A stretch of DNA of 64,000 nucleotides from an uncultured Eubacteriales bacterium (GCA_900317425.1 ONGR01000005.1:26641-90640); one strand, 5' to 3'; positions 16,392 through 25,325 are shown, counted from the stretch's first letter. Program-made: numbers and translations. The notes: generated by a model not told the origin, from the sequence alone.

Positions 16392-17054
16392 TCACCGCGC
16401 CGATGCCGCCTTGCAATCCTTGCAGATGCTGGGGATATGAGACCAGTCCTCATGGTACCGGATGGACCTGCCGCATTTTCTGCACGTGGTCTCGTGCCAC
16501 TTGGCCCGCTCCCGCTCCTGGCACGATTTGCACAGGTCGGGAACCCGGTTCCAGTCCACCCGGTATCGGATCGTCCCGCCGCAGCACTTGCAGCTTTTTT
16601 CCTTCCAGTTGGCCCTCTCCCTCTCGTTGGCGGCCTTGACCGCCTGGAGCCTGGCCTGGAACGCGTCTCTGGCCCGCCGGAGTCTGTCCTTGGCGCTTCT
16701 CAGCTCGGACAGCGCGGCGTTGAACTCGCTCTTCGCCACCTCCATCTGGGTGTAGTAGCCCTTCTTGATGTCGTACTCACGCTGCAGAGCCTCCCGGAAG
16801 GACTGGGCACGATACTTGTGATTCTCCGCATCGTACTTGTTCCGGGCCTGATAACAGATCTTCATCGCCTCGTACTCGTTGTCCGCCGAGCGCTTCAGGT
16901 CGGCAATTCTGTCATTCGCCGCCTCGATCTGACTTCTGATCCCGTCCCGCCGGGCGCTGATGGGATCTAGCCTTGCCTTGGCGGAATCCACCGCCCTTCG
17001 GGCCGCGTCCCGCTCGTTTGCCAGTCTTTCCAGTTCGTAGTCTTTTCCTGCCAT
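16392..17054 (-). CDS. Coiled-coil protein ending in twin zinc ribbons
   Basis: A 220-residue protein. Residues 1-150 are a charged coiled coil. The C-terminus carries two tandem copies of a zinc-ribbon unit, CKCCGGTIRYRVDW...LCKSC and CRKCGRSIRYHEDW...ICKDC, so the unit C-x2-C...RYxxDWxxxPxxCKxC is clearly duplicated. No membrane segment. Zinc ribbons of this form bind nucleic acid or protein; which applies is unknown. It is the second gene of the operon, 67 bases after the giant AAA+/protease gene, with an AGGAGG site upstream. Confidence 0.6.
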   Translation of the reverse strand: MAGKDYELERLANERDAARRAVDSAKARLDPISARRDGIRSQIEAANDRIADLKRSADNEYEAMKICYQARNKYDAENHKYRAQSFREALQREYDIKKGYYTQMEVAKSEFNAALSELRSAKDRLRRARDAFQARLQAVKAANERERANWKEKSCKCCGGTIRYRVDWNRVPDLCKSCQERERAKWHETTCRKCGRSIRYHEDWSHIPSICKDCKAASAR

Positions 17055-17121
17055 AGCGTTTTTCCTCCTGAAATCGTACTTTCAACAAATAGGAACGTCG
17101 GTCTGGCAGAAAAGTCGGATC

Positions 17122-20100
17122 TTATTTCAAAAATTCTTTCCAGAAATAACGAACCGGTTTCATGTAGTTGTATTTGTTGAAATCCGCGCGGCCCTGGGGT
17201 CCTCTGGCGCCCCGGAGAACGCCGATCACACACCCGTCATGCCGGGCAATGATAGGGCCGCCGGAATCGCCGGGCTCGGCGTTGCCGGAGAAGTAATAGA
17301 TCTCGCCCAGTTCTCCGTCTCCCACCGACTCCCCTTCCGTGGAGACGGTGCCGGGTGCCTGCATGATGCCGACTCTGCCGCTGGGATATCCGTACAGGAC
17401 GCAGTCCTCGCCGAAGCGGATCTTGCGATCCTCCGGCGCCAGCTTCAGATAGGGCAGGGGCTCCTCCGTCCGGATCCGGATGAGGGCCATGTCCAGGTCG
17501 GGCCGCGTGTTTTTGATGACGAAATCACACACGGTGCCGTTCTGGAAGAAGGCCTTCCGCTTTTTCCGGGCCAGGTTGGCAAAGTTGCCCTTCTCGGAAA
17601 CGGCGTGGGCACAGGTGATGGCGTAACCGTCCGGGGAAATGACGAAGGCGGTGGCGGATCCGTATTCCGTCTCCAACCGGAGCACAGACGCTCTGCAGCG
17701 CTCCGGGAAGTCCTCGCTCCGGGCATCCTCGGAGCCATAGGGATCGGGCAGCTCCGCGATCACGGAGCGGGGGATCAGTCCCAATCCCGTTTCCACCGGC
17801 CGGGTCTCCTCCGCCGCAGCAGTCGGTTCCGAGCCACTCAGCGCGTCGATATATCTCCGGTACCCCTCCGGAATGTCCTCCGGAAGAATCGTGATGCGAT
17901 CCACGGCGCCGGTGGCGCCGCTCTCCACAATTCTGTCGGCCGCTCTGCCCACGCAGGCATCCAGATAACGCTTCACAGTGCGGGCGTTTCCGAACTCCTT
18001 GTCACGGCGCATAACGGACAGGGCATTCCGGGTCAGCGCAAGGAACTCCGGCGTCAGCTCCACGCCGGCGAAGTTGGGATCTGTCCGGGGCAGCAGCTTC
18101 ATGATCTCCATCAGCTCCTCGTCGGAATAATCCTCGAAGTCGATGGTCGCCTTGATCCGGCTCGCCATACCGCTGTTTGCCTCCTTAAAGATCTCCATCT
18201 TGTCCTTATAGCCAGCAAAGATGACGCAGATACGGGAGGCGTTGTCCTCCATGAACTTCATGATGGTGGTATAGGCCTCCTCGTCAAACTTGGAGGAGAA
18301 TTTGCCGTAGACACCGGGATCCGTATTGACCAGCTCGTAGGCCTCGTCCACGAACAGGACGCCGTCCAGCGCCTTGCGGCACTGCTCCCTGGCCTTGATG
18401 GACGACATGCCCACGTATTCGGCCACCAGGTCCGCCTTGGACACCTCTACGGTGTGGCCCTTTTTCAGCAGGCCGTTGGCCTTCAGGATCTCGCCCACCA
18501 TACGGGCCACCGCCGTCTTTCCGGTGCCGGGATTGCCGGCAAAGATGTAGCTGCCGGGTCCGTTTTTCGATTTGCTCATGACCAGCTTCCGGTTGATGAT
18601 CGTCTTCAGCTGCTTCTTGACGTTCTGCAGTCCGACCATCTCGTCCAGCTTTTGCATGGCCGCCTTCCGCATTTGAAGGCGCTCCTGTACGGTGTGACTC
18701 TCCTCTCTGTAATCCGCCGGGATATCCTCTTCCCGCAGCTCAAGGCTGGCCAGTCTGCTTCTGGCAGACCGCCGCGCCGCGTTGCCCCGGCAGTCGTCCA
18801 GGAAGTTTCTCACGTCGCCGGCATTGCCGAATTTTTCGTCCCGGTTTTCCCACATCTGCCGCAGGGCCGACTTCGCCAGGCCCGCAAAGCCATCCGTCAT
18901 GGGAAGGCCGTCGTTTTTCGCCATCAGGCGCAGGATCTCATACAGCTCCTCCGGCGAATAGTCCGGGAAGGTGATGATATTGCTCTCGGGGATCCGTCTG
19001 GACATGCCGTCATTGGCCTCTCTGAATCTCCGCATATCATGGGGGTAGCCGGCACAGATCACGCACAGACGCTTCCGGTTGTTCTCCATAAAGGCCATCA
19101 GCGTGGTATACGCCTCCCTGTCAAAGGGGGATGAGAACTTCTCGCTGGTGCTCTCATCGGTGTTGACCAGCTGATAGGCCTCGTCGATAAACAGGACGCC
19201 GTCCAGCGCCTCCTCGCACTTCTCCCGGGTCTTGATCCCGGATCCACCGATATGATCCGCCACGAGATCGGCCTTCATGACCTCCACCACGTGTCCCTTT
19301 TCCAGCAGGCCCTGGGCGTGAAGGATCTTGCCCATCAATCTTGCCACCACCGTCTTGCCGGTACCGGGATTGCCGGAGAAGATATAGTGGCCGGGGCCGG
19401 CGTCGCCGCCGTAGATGGCGTTGGCAAACGTCTCCTGCAGCTTTTCCTTCACCGCTTCCAGGCCGACCAGCTCGTTCAGTTCCCCGGACGCGCGCTCATA
19501 CTCGGCCTGCTTCTCGGAATCCGAGATCACAGCACGCCCGACGGGGGCCAGGCCGGTCGTCTTTTCCGTCCGGCTGGGGGCGGCGTAGATCCGTTCGAGG
19601 CTGGTGGCGCCCATGCCGGACACCGGGCGGATCTCTCTGTTCCACAGGTCGCCGGCTTTTTTCACCAGGGCCTTCACCACCTCGTCATCCCGGAGAGCTA
19701 CCTCCAGATTCCGCAGGGATCCCACGTACCAGGTGTTGTTGGCCAGATCCCGGAATTCCTCTTTCGTACGGTCGCTGGAATCACAGCGGGTGGTGATAAA
19801 TTCCGCCAGGGCGTAGATTTTTGCATAAGGCAGGTCGTCCAGACGCCGGTCACCCTTCACCTTCATGCGGATCAGCAGATTCGCGATCTCATCCTTGCCG
19901 GGGTGTCCGGCAGCAATGAAGATCCGGCCGTCTGCCGAAAGCTCGTCCACAAAGGCTTGGCAGTATGCTTTTGCCCCGCTGCTGCCCTGCAGCCGGGAAA
20001 CGGCTCGGTTGATGGTGTTGTCGACACGCTGAAATACCTCGGAGACAGCAGGAGAAAACAGGCGATAAAGGTCCTCCTCCTGGTCGGCGGTGATGATAAT

Positions 20101-22512
20101 GACGTTATTTCCCGCGGCTGTGATGTTTTCGTTCAGCCTGCGGATCACCATATTGGTCAGATAGCCCTGCTCCAGCAGCAGCTCCAGCGGCATCACGATG
20201 GCGGTTTTCAGAATATCGGATTTCAGCGCGGCGCAGACCTCCGTCGTGATGAAGGCCTCAAACAGCTCCTTGGGCTTTCTCTCTTCGCCGGCGGGCGACG
20301 CCGCTTGGCCCTGTCCGTTGGCGGAGGGGCGGATAATGGTGCGAATGACCCGCTTTCCGAACCGGGATACCGCCGTCTTTTTCTTCGCCGCAGGTGTTCT
20401 TCTTCCGCCCATCTGCGCGCGGATGGGGTTGTCCCCCTTGGCCGCGGCTTTGTCAAGGGAACGGCAGAACCCCTCAAAAGCCTCCGCAGACCGTTCCTGT
20501 CCGTCCCCGAAGGCCTCCTCAAACCGGGCCGCATGGAGGAAGGATTGCTGAGAGAGCTCATCATAGGCCAGCACGGGATAGTTATCGCCCTCGTCTTCGC
20601 TGGTATTCCCCACGATGATGACCCTCTGATACCCCTGCTCTTTCAGCAGGGCGTGGAGGAAGGCATTGTAGTCCAGGTACTCCAGGGCGTTGGTGGCGAA
20701 GTATTCGTTGCGGGGGGCAATCAAGTAATGGAGTCTGCTGATATTGGAGTCAAAGCAGCGGAATCTGGGGCCCTCGGCCAGCGGCGGTCTTTCTGTGGGG
20801 GCAAGGGTGCATCCCGGCTTTTCCTTTTCCGGCCGGGGCTGCTCCCCATGGGCAGCCATCTCCACCGTCTCCTCCGCAGCCGTATCCGGTGCGGCCACCA
20901 TTTTTGAAGTCTCGTCGGGTGCTTTCGGTCTTTCCGTTTCCTCCTTTGCGGCAGGGACCTCCGGCTGGAAGGCGGGAGTCTCCTCTTCCGCCGTCATCGG
21001 AACGGTGTCAGGTTCCGATTGAACAACAGGAACCTCCGGCTCGCGGGTAGGAGTTTCCTCTTCCTCTACCGTCATGGGAACGGTGGTGGGTTCCACCGGA
21101 GCAGCAGGCGTCTCCGGCTGGCGGGCGGGAGTTTCCTCTTCCTCTACCGTCATCGGGATGATGTCGGGCTCCGGTTGAACAACAGAAACCTCCGGCTGGC
21201 GGGCGGGAGTTTCCTCTTCCTCCACCGTCATGGGGATGGTGTCTGGCTCCGCCGGAACAGCGGGAGCCTCCGGCTGAGCAGCCGGTTTCTTCTCCTCAGC
21301 CACCGGAAGAACGGGTGTCTCCGGTTGGGACACAGGTGCGGCGGTATCTTTCGCCGCAGGAGCCGGTTCTTCTTTTTCGGGCAGGGGCTCCTTGGAATAG
21401 TCCCGCTTCACCATATCCTCGGTGATGGGGCCGAAAGGTTTCTTCGTTTTTGCAAAAAAGCCCAGGTCTCGATTGTTGGCCTTACAGGTGAGCTTCGTGC
21501 CGATCAGATCGTCTCTGCCCGAGAGGTAGCAGGCGTTTTTGTCCTGACCCTTGAACAGTAAATCGTCCTGGTCCCGGAACCACATATAGTAGAGCGATTC
21601 GGGACAGTCGGATGCCACCACCTCGGCCTGGAGGTAATTTCGCACCTTTCCCCGCTCCGTGCAGGGCTTGAAGTGGATCTGCACGTCGCCAGTTGGCTTA
21701 CTCTTGGGCGGCTGGTTGGTGCGGGGCGTGTTGACAGGGCCCTGCACCGGAGCGGCGGGGACCTCGTCCGGGCGGAGGGGCCCGTACTGGGCGGACAGGA
21801 CCTGCCCCGTCTCGTTGTTGGTCATCTCAACGATGATGGTCTTTCCCGCCATCCAGGGCTGCACGCGCAGAATATAACCCTTCTGGGGCAACGTGCCGTT
21901 TCTGCCCAAAACCTTCCACTGGCGGGTGTAGGCGAATCTGTCCTTGACGTCGCTCAGATTGGATTCCAGCAGGAACTCCTCCGCGCCGGTGGTCTCGTCG
22001 ATGCTGTTTCGGAACGTCAGCGTCAGGGTACCCCGGACACCGGAGATCTTCTCATTGATATACGTAATACCCAGCTGCAGAACGAGAGAAAAATTCTCCA
22101 AAATCTGATTTGTATCCGATGGGAGCAGCTGCTTCTCATACTCCAGGCGCGCCTCATATGCCTGCTCCGTTTCGTTGGGAGCTTTGCCCTCGTGGGCATA
22201 CTTGCTGCCGATCCGCTGAACGTTGCCGGCCGCATCCGCCAGAGGGATATTGTTCAATTTGATCAGAAACCTGTTGTCATGGAGGATCTCGCCTGCCATC
22301 GGCGCTCTGCCTCTGTTGAAGCCGCCGGAAATCCGCTCATAGAGATAGCGCAGAATGCCTTCGCTGGTCTTGCGAACCAGCCGGCAGCACTCCGCGTACT
22401 CCCCGGCGTTATATTTATCCTCGATCTCCCGGCAGTTGGCCGGCAGATCTCTGCTGCAGCTTTTATAATCCTCGTTGGTGATATGATTGATGATTTCGTA
22501 ATCGTAACTCAA
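17122..22512 (-). CDS. Giant fusion: HEPN-like, Ig-like, two CbxX AAA+ domains, trypsin-like protease
   Basis: A 1796-residue first gene of the operon, read from TTG with GGAGGG seven bases upstream. Residues 1-160 resemble DUF4145/HEPN domains and contain R100-x6-H107, the HEPN catalytic pattern. Residues 160-365 look like two Ig-like beta domains. Residues 375-580 are an acidic Pro-rich linker with repeats. Residues 580-965 are alpha/beta and may be a degenerate ATPase. AAA+ domain 1 has Walker A GNPGTGKT at 1047-1054 and Walker B at about 1107-1111; AAA+ domain 2 has GNPGTGKT at 1326-1333 and Walker B at about 1386-1390; both are of the CbxX/CfqX/SpoVK type. Residues 1605-1796 are a trypsin-like protease with H1636, D1674 and S1750 (GDSGGP). 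No signal peptide, so intracellular. Joining a remodelling ATPase to a serine protease suggests triggered proteolysis (inference). Confidence 0.85.
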   Translation of the reverse strand: MSYDYEIINHITNEDYKSCSRDLPANCREIEDKYNAGEYAECCRLVRKTSEGILRYLYERISGGFNRGRAPMAGEILHDNRFLIKLNNIPLADAAGNVQRIGSKYAHEGKAPNETEQAYEARLEYEKQLLPSDTNQILENFSLVLQLGITYINEKISGVRGTLTLTFRNSIDETTGAEEFLLESNLSDVKDRFAYTRQWKVLGRNGTLPQKGYILRVQPWMAGKTIIVEMTNNETGQVLSAQYGPLRPDEVPAAPVQGPVNTPRTNQPPKSKPTGDVQIHFKPCTERGKVRNYLQAEVVASDCPESLYYMWFRDQDDLLFKGQDKNACYLSGRDDLIGTKLTCKANNRDLGFFAKTKKPFGPITEDMVKRDYSKEPLPEKEEPAPAAKDTAAPVSQPETPVLPVAEEKKPAAQPEAPAVPAEPDTIPMTVEEEETPARQPEVSVVQPEPDIIPMTVEEEETPARQPETPAAPVEPTTVPMTVEEEETPTREPEVPVVQSEPDTVPMTAEEETPAFQPEVPAAKEETERPKAPDETSKMVAAPDTAAEETVEMAAHGEQPRPEKEKPGCTLAPTERPPLAEGPRFRCFDSNISRLHYLIAPRNEYFATNALEYLDYNAFLHALLKEQGYQRVIIVGNTSEDEGDNYPVLAYDELSQQSFLHAARFEEAFGDGQERSAEAFEGFCRSLDKAAAKGDNPIRAQMGGRRTPAAKKKTAVSRFGKRVIRTIIRPSANGQGQAASPAGEERKPKELFEAFITTEVCAALKSDILKTAIVMPLELLLEQGYLTNMVIRRLNENITAAGNNVIIITADQEEDLYRLFSPAVSEVFQRVDNTINRAVSRLQGSSGAKAYCQAFVDELSADGRIFIAAGHPGKDEIANLLIRMKVKGDRRLDDLPYAKIYALAEFITTRCDSSDRTKEEFRDLANNTWYVGSLRNLEVALRDDEVVKALVKKAGDLWNREIRPVSGMGATSLERIYAAPSRTEKTTGLAPVGRAVISDSEKQAEYERASGELNELVGLEAVKEKLQETFANAIYGGDAGPGHYIFSGNPGTGKTVVARLMGKILHAQGLLEKGHVVEVMKADLVADHIGGSGIKTREKCEEALDGVLFIDEAYQLVNTDESTSEKFSSPFDREAYTTLMAFMENNRKRLCVICAGYPHDMRRFREANDGMSRRIPESNIITFPDYSPEELYEILRLMAKNDGLPMTDGFAGLAKSALRQMWENRDEKFGNAGDVRNFLDDCRGNAARRSARSRLASLELREEDIPADYREESHTVQERLQMRKAAMQKLDEMVGLQNVKKQLKTIINRKLVMSKSKNGPGSYIFAGNPGTGKTAVARMVGEILKANGLLKKGHTVEVSKADLVAEYVGMSSIKAREQCRKALDGVLFVDEAYELVNTDPGVYGKFSSKFDEEAYTTIMKFMEDNASRICVIFAGYKDKMEIFKEANSGMASRIKATIDFEDYSDEELMEIMKLLPRTDPNFAGVELTPEFLALTRNALSVMRRDKEFGNARTVKRYLDACVGRAADRIVESGATGAVDRITILPEDIPEGYRRYIDALSGSEPTAAAEETRPVETGLGLIPRSVIAELPDPYGSEDARSEDFPERCRASVLRLETEYGSATAFVISPDGYAITCAHAVSEKGNFANLARKKRKAFFQNGTVCDFVIKNTRPDLDMALIRIRTEEPLPYLKLAPEDRKIRFGEDCVLYGYPSGRVGIMQAPGTVSTEGESVGDGELGEIYYFSGNAEPGDSGGPIIARHDGCVIGVLRGARGPQGRADFNKYNYMKPVRYFWKEFLK
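20953..21270 (-). repeat. 78-bp tandem repeat in the acidic linker of the giant AAA+ protein
   Basis: About four copies of a 26-residue unit with the core IPMTVEEEETPARQPE encode residues 415-520 of the giant protein. The copies differ at several positions, so the array is not freshly amplified. It forms a flexible acidic linker between the Ig-like and ATPase parts. Confidence 0.8.
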
Positions 22513-22879
22513 CGATCATCCCTCCCCATAAACTGCGGTATCGTCTCATAGTAAGGCAAAACGGCTGTCACCAGCTCTGCCGAATGATCTCGTCTATCTC
22601 AAACGCTTCCAGGGACCCTTCGTCGGACGGAATCACCGTTTTTTTGCAAAAAGTGCATCTTCCGGGAGGCCTCTCCGCTGCCAAACGGTCCCTATTCTGC
22701 CTATTATAATGGTTATTTTACTATACCACATGACAGCACAATGTTCCACTTTTTTTCGCAAAGATTTCCGCTGGCCCGACTCTTTTTTGCGGCTGCGCTC
22801 ATCTCACCGTTGCCGTTTTTTCCCGAAACTGTTATAATGCAAAAAACGGCGTGCCGAAGGTGGAAAGCGAGGTTATACC
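22513..22879. promoter_or_regulatory. Divergent intergenic control region of the cluster
   Basis: These 367 bases separate the heads of the operon (minus) and the second AAA+ gene (plus). There is no credible gene. The plus-strand promoter is clear (22810-22838). On the minus strand a TATAAT occurs at 22703-22708 and a TATAGT about 18 bases further upstream, but neither has a good -35; a GGAAC lies upstream at a spacing that an ECF-type sigma could use, which is only suggestive. The leader of the giant gene would be about 190 bases. Confidence 0.5.
22810..22838 (+). promoter_or_regulatory. Promoter of the divergent AAA+ gene
   Basis: TTGCCG at 22810-22815, a 17-base spacer, and a perfect TATAAT at 22833-22838. 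It sits 42 bases before the ATG at 22880, which has GAGG seven bases upstream. This is a housekeeping sigma-A type promoter. Confidence 0.75.
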
Positions 22880-25255
22880 ATGGATCAGCAGATAGAGGCC
22901 AAAACTGAAGAATACCTCTCCGAATTGGATACATATCACCTCTCCGCGGCAGATCAGGACGTTCTGCGGGGCTATTTCAGATATCTTTTCCAGGACAAGA
23001 TCCGTTCCATCCCCTATCACTTCCTGGTGCAGGCGGACACGGACAGCCGGGGGCTGGGTTTTTCCCTGAAGCTGATTGAGATCGTTGAATGCATCACCAG
23101 CCGAAGCCTGCTGGTGCAGCGGTTTACTGAGCCGGTCCTGCTGGATAAGCCTCAGCAGGACAAGTATGACAAGTGCGACGCCATGTTGGTGGGCGGCTGC
23201 TTTTCGGACCAGAGCTATTATCCCTCGGATGACGACAGCTCTGTCGACAAGTCGGCGAAGCGGAACTATGACTACCGTTGGGACAAGATCATGGCTTACT
23301 TCGATTACCGTCCCGAGAAGCTGTTCGTTCTGTACGGCCCACGCCAGATCCTCCAGGGGCGCATCCGGAATAATCACCGCATGTATTACCGCTTCTTCAA
23401 GCACCATATCACCTTGGGCAACATGACCGAGGAGGAGGTGCTGAAGCTTCTGACCAAGCGAATCTCCTCCAAAATCGGCAGATGCACCCCCGACTTTCAG
23501 GAGAGTCTCCGGGAATACGTGTATACCGTGTATCCCAAGGCCGATCTGAAGAACACGGAATTTGTGGACGATCTCTACAACTGGATGGTGGCCCTGACGT
23601 TCCAGAAAACAAAGGACTGCAGCTATTTCAGCAGCAGCAGCATCCCCTTCTATCACCGCAACGCCTCCTTTGAGAGCATCGACCGGGAATTCCAGCAGCT
23701 GGTCGGTCTGGAGGAGGTGAAGGAGACCTTCCGGAATATCGGTATGCTTTGCCAGAGCATGCCTGGGGCGGCGGAAAAGCCCTATCTCCACATGGTTTTC
23801 CGTGGCAATCCCGGAACGGGAAAAACCACCGTCGCCCGCCTGATGGCCAAGCTGCTGAGCTCTATGGGCGTTATCAGACGCAATCACGTGGAGGAGGTCA
23901 TGGCGTCGGATCTGCTGGGCGCCTACACCGGACAGACGGCGCCGAAGGTCCAGTCCATCCTGCAGCGCGCCGCCGGCGGCGTACTGGTCATCGACGAGGC
24001 GTATCTGCTGAACACAGATTCCGGCCAGGGGTACAGCCACAGCTACCGGGAGGAGTGCATCGGCGTACTCCTGAAGGCCATGGAGCAGCGCACGGATCCT
24101 GTCATCATTTTCGCCGGCTATCCCAAGGAGATGGACGCGTTTCTGAAGAGTAACCCCGGTCTGGGTTCCCGGATCGGTTACGATATCACCTTTGCCGATT
24201 ACAGCACCCAGCAGCTCCTGGATATTTTCAAGAGCATGTGCCAGCGCTCCGGCTACCAGTGCAGCGAGGATACCCTGGCCGCTGTGGAGCGGAAGATCAC
24301 CTCCCTGCGCTACGAGGAGCACTTCGGAAACGCCCGGTCGGTGGAAAACGTATTCAACCAGTCGGTCATTGAGTGCCTGCGCTCCGATCCGGAGAGCCGC
24401 ATGATCCTGCCGGAGCATATCGTGGTGAAAAAGGATCTGAAAACCATCGAGGAGCTTCAGGACCAGCTCAAAAAAATGGTGGGCATTGAAAATGCCAAGC
24501 GGACCGTTCTGGAGCAGATTATGAGCAACCGCTTCTCCAGGGAGATGGGGAAGCCGCTCCCCGTTTCCAACAACATGATCTTCGTGGGAAACGCCGGCAC
24601 GGGAAAGACCACCACCGCAAAGCTGTGCGCAGAGATGCTCTTCAGCATCGGCGCAGCCAAATCGCCCCGGACGAAGATGATCTCGGCAAAGGATCTGTAC
24701 GTCCAGGACGTGGCGGAAAAGCTGAACGACATCTGCAAGGAGACCATGGGCGGCGTCCTGTTTATCGACGAGATCTATCTCCTGCAGAGCAGCCCCTACA
24801 AGTGTGCAGAGGTGGTATCCGTTCTGCTGGAACTGCTGGAATCCCGAAAGGAGGACATCTCCTTTATCCTGGCCGGATACGATCAGCAGATGGAGGATTT
24901 CCTCAGCGAGAATCAAGGCCTGCGATCCCGGTTCCCCATCACCGTGCATTTTGATGACTTCACCGAGGACGAGCTCTGCCAGATCTTCGTCCAGAACTGC
25001 GAGAGCGGCGGCATGAGCGTCAACGACGCCGCCCTGGACCGGTTCCGCACCGTGATCAGGCGGGAGATGAAGAAGGACAACTTCGGCAACGGCAGAACGG
25101 TCCGGAACATCTACGAGCAGGCCTTCCGGCGCCACGCCGTGAACTTCTACGCAGGGGACAAACCCCTCGACGCCGCCACCATCACCGCCGAGGATATTGC
25201 CGAACTGACCGATGTGGGCGGCTCCGGCACACGGATCGGCTTCTCCGCCGAATAA
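22880..25255 (+). CDS. Tandem CbxX/CfqX-type AAA+ ATPase
   Basis: A 791-residue protein. Residues 1-265 form an alpha/beta region without a P-loop, possibly a degenerate ATPase. AAA+ domain 1 has GNPGTGKT at 309-316 and Walker B GGVLVIDEAYLL at about 366-377. AAA+ domain 2 has GNAGTGKT at 570-577 and GGVLFIDEIYLL at about 624-635. Both carry the FAGYPKEM / LAGYDQQM stretch and the arginine-containing segments typical of the CbxX/CfqX/SpoVK/EccA group. The domain order matches the ATPase core of the giant protein encoded divergently, so the two may co-assemble (inference). No protease or HEPN part. It ends at a strong terminator. Confidence 0.85.
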   Translation: MDQQIEAKTEEYLSELDTYHLSAADQDVLRGYFRYLFQDKIRSIPYHFLVQADTDSRGLGFSLKLIEIVECITSRSLLVQRFTEPVLLDKPQQDKYDKCDAMLVGGCFSDQSYYPSDDDSSVDKSAKRNYDYRWDKIMAYFDYRPEKLFVLYGPRQILQGRIRNNHRMYYRFFKHHITLGNMTEEEVLKLLTKRISSKIGRCTPDFQESLREYVYTVYPKADLKNTEFVDDLYNWMVALTFQKTKDCSYFSSSSIPFYHRNASFESIDREFQQLVGLEEVKETFRNIGMLCQSMPGAAEKPYLHMVFRGNPGTGKTTVARLMAKLLSSMGVIRRNHVEEVMASDLLGAYTGQTAPKVQSILQRAAGGVLVIDEAYLLNTDSGQGYSHSYREECIGVLLKAMEQRTDPVIIFAGYPKEMDAFLKSNPGLGSRIGYDITFADYSTQQLLDIFKSMCQRSGYQCSEDTLAAVERKITSLRYEEHFGNARSVENVFNQSVIECLRSDPESRMILPEHIVVKKDLKTIEELQDQLKKMVGIENAKRTVLEQIMSNRFSREMGKPLPVSNNMIFVGNAGTGKTTTAKLCAEMLFSIGAAKSPRTKMISAKDLYVQDVAEKLNDICKETMGGVLFIDEIYLLQSSPYKCAEVVSVLLELLESRKEDISFILAGYDQQMEDFLSENQGLRSRFPITVHFDDFTEDELCQIFVQNCESGGMSVNDAALDRFRTVIRREMKKDNFGNGRTVRNIYEQAFRRHAVNFYAGDKPLDAATITAEDIAELTDVGGSGTRIGFSAE

Positions 25256-25273
25256 GCCCTCACCTTCTATTAC

Positions 25274-25314
25274 AAAAGACCGGGACTGCCCGTAACGGGC
25301 AGTCCCGGTCTTTT
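25274..25314. terminator. Bidirectional intrinsic terminator
   Basis: A perfect 19-bp stem (25274-25292 with 25296-25314) with a three-base loop, flanked by A and T runs. It lies between the convergent AAA+ gene (plus) and the 2H phosphoesterase gene (minus) and would stop transcription both ways. It marks the edge of the accessory cluster. Confidence 0.95.
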
Positions 25315-25325
25315 TGACGATTATT

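Larger units (their letters stand above)
77..22512 (-). other. Candidate 16-gene operon (AAA+/trypsin/Hsp70/HerA/sigma cluster)
   Basis: Sixteen minus-strand genes lie head to tail from 22512 to 77. Many junctions are overlaps (13520-13527, 5478-5481, 4063-4070) or gaps of one to thirty bases; the largest gaps are about 100 bases (473-572) and 67 bases (17055-17121). No T-tailed terminator is visible inside. Seen: strict co-orientation and translational coupling. Known: such packing usually means co-transcription. Inferred: the products form one system built around AAA+ ATPases, an Hsp70-like ATPase, a HerA-like ATPase, two protease-like modules and a sigma/anti-sigma pair. The left boundary is open because the window begins at its distal end. 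Confidence 0.75.

Noticed and set aside
17239-20907. Long plus-strand frames opposite the giant AAA+/protease gene
   Set aside because: They are mirror frames of a gene with intact Walker and trypsin motifs.
17122-25255. Type VII secretion (EccA) or sporulation SpoVK assignment for the AAA+ genes
   Set aside because: The AAA+ family is shared, but no EccB-E, ESX substrate or spore genes are present.
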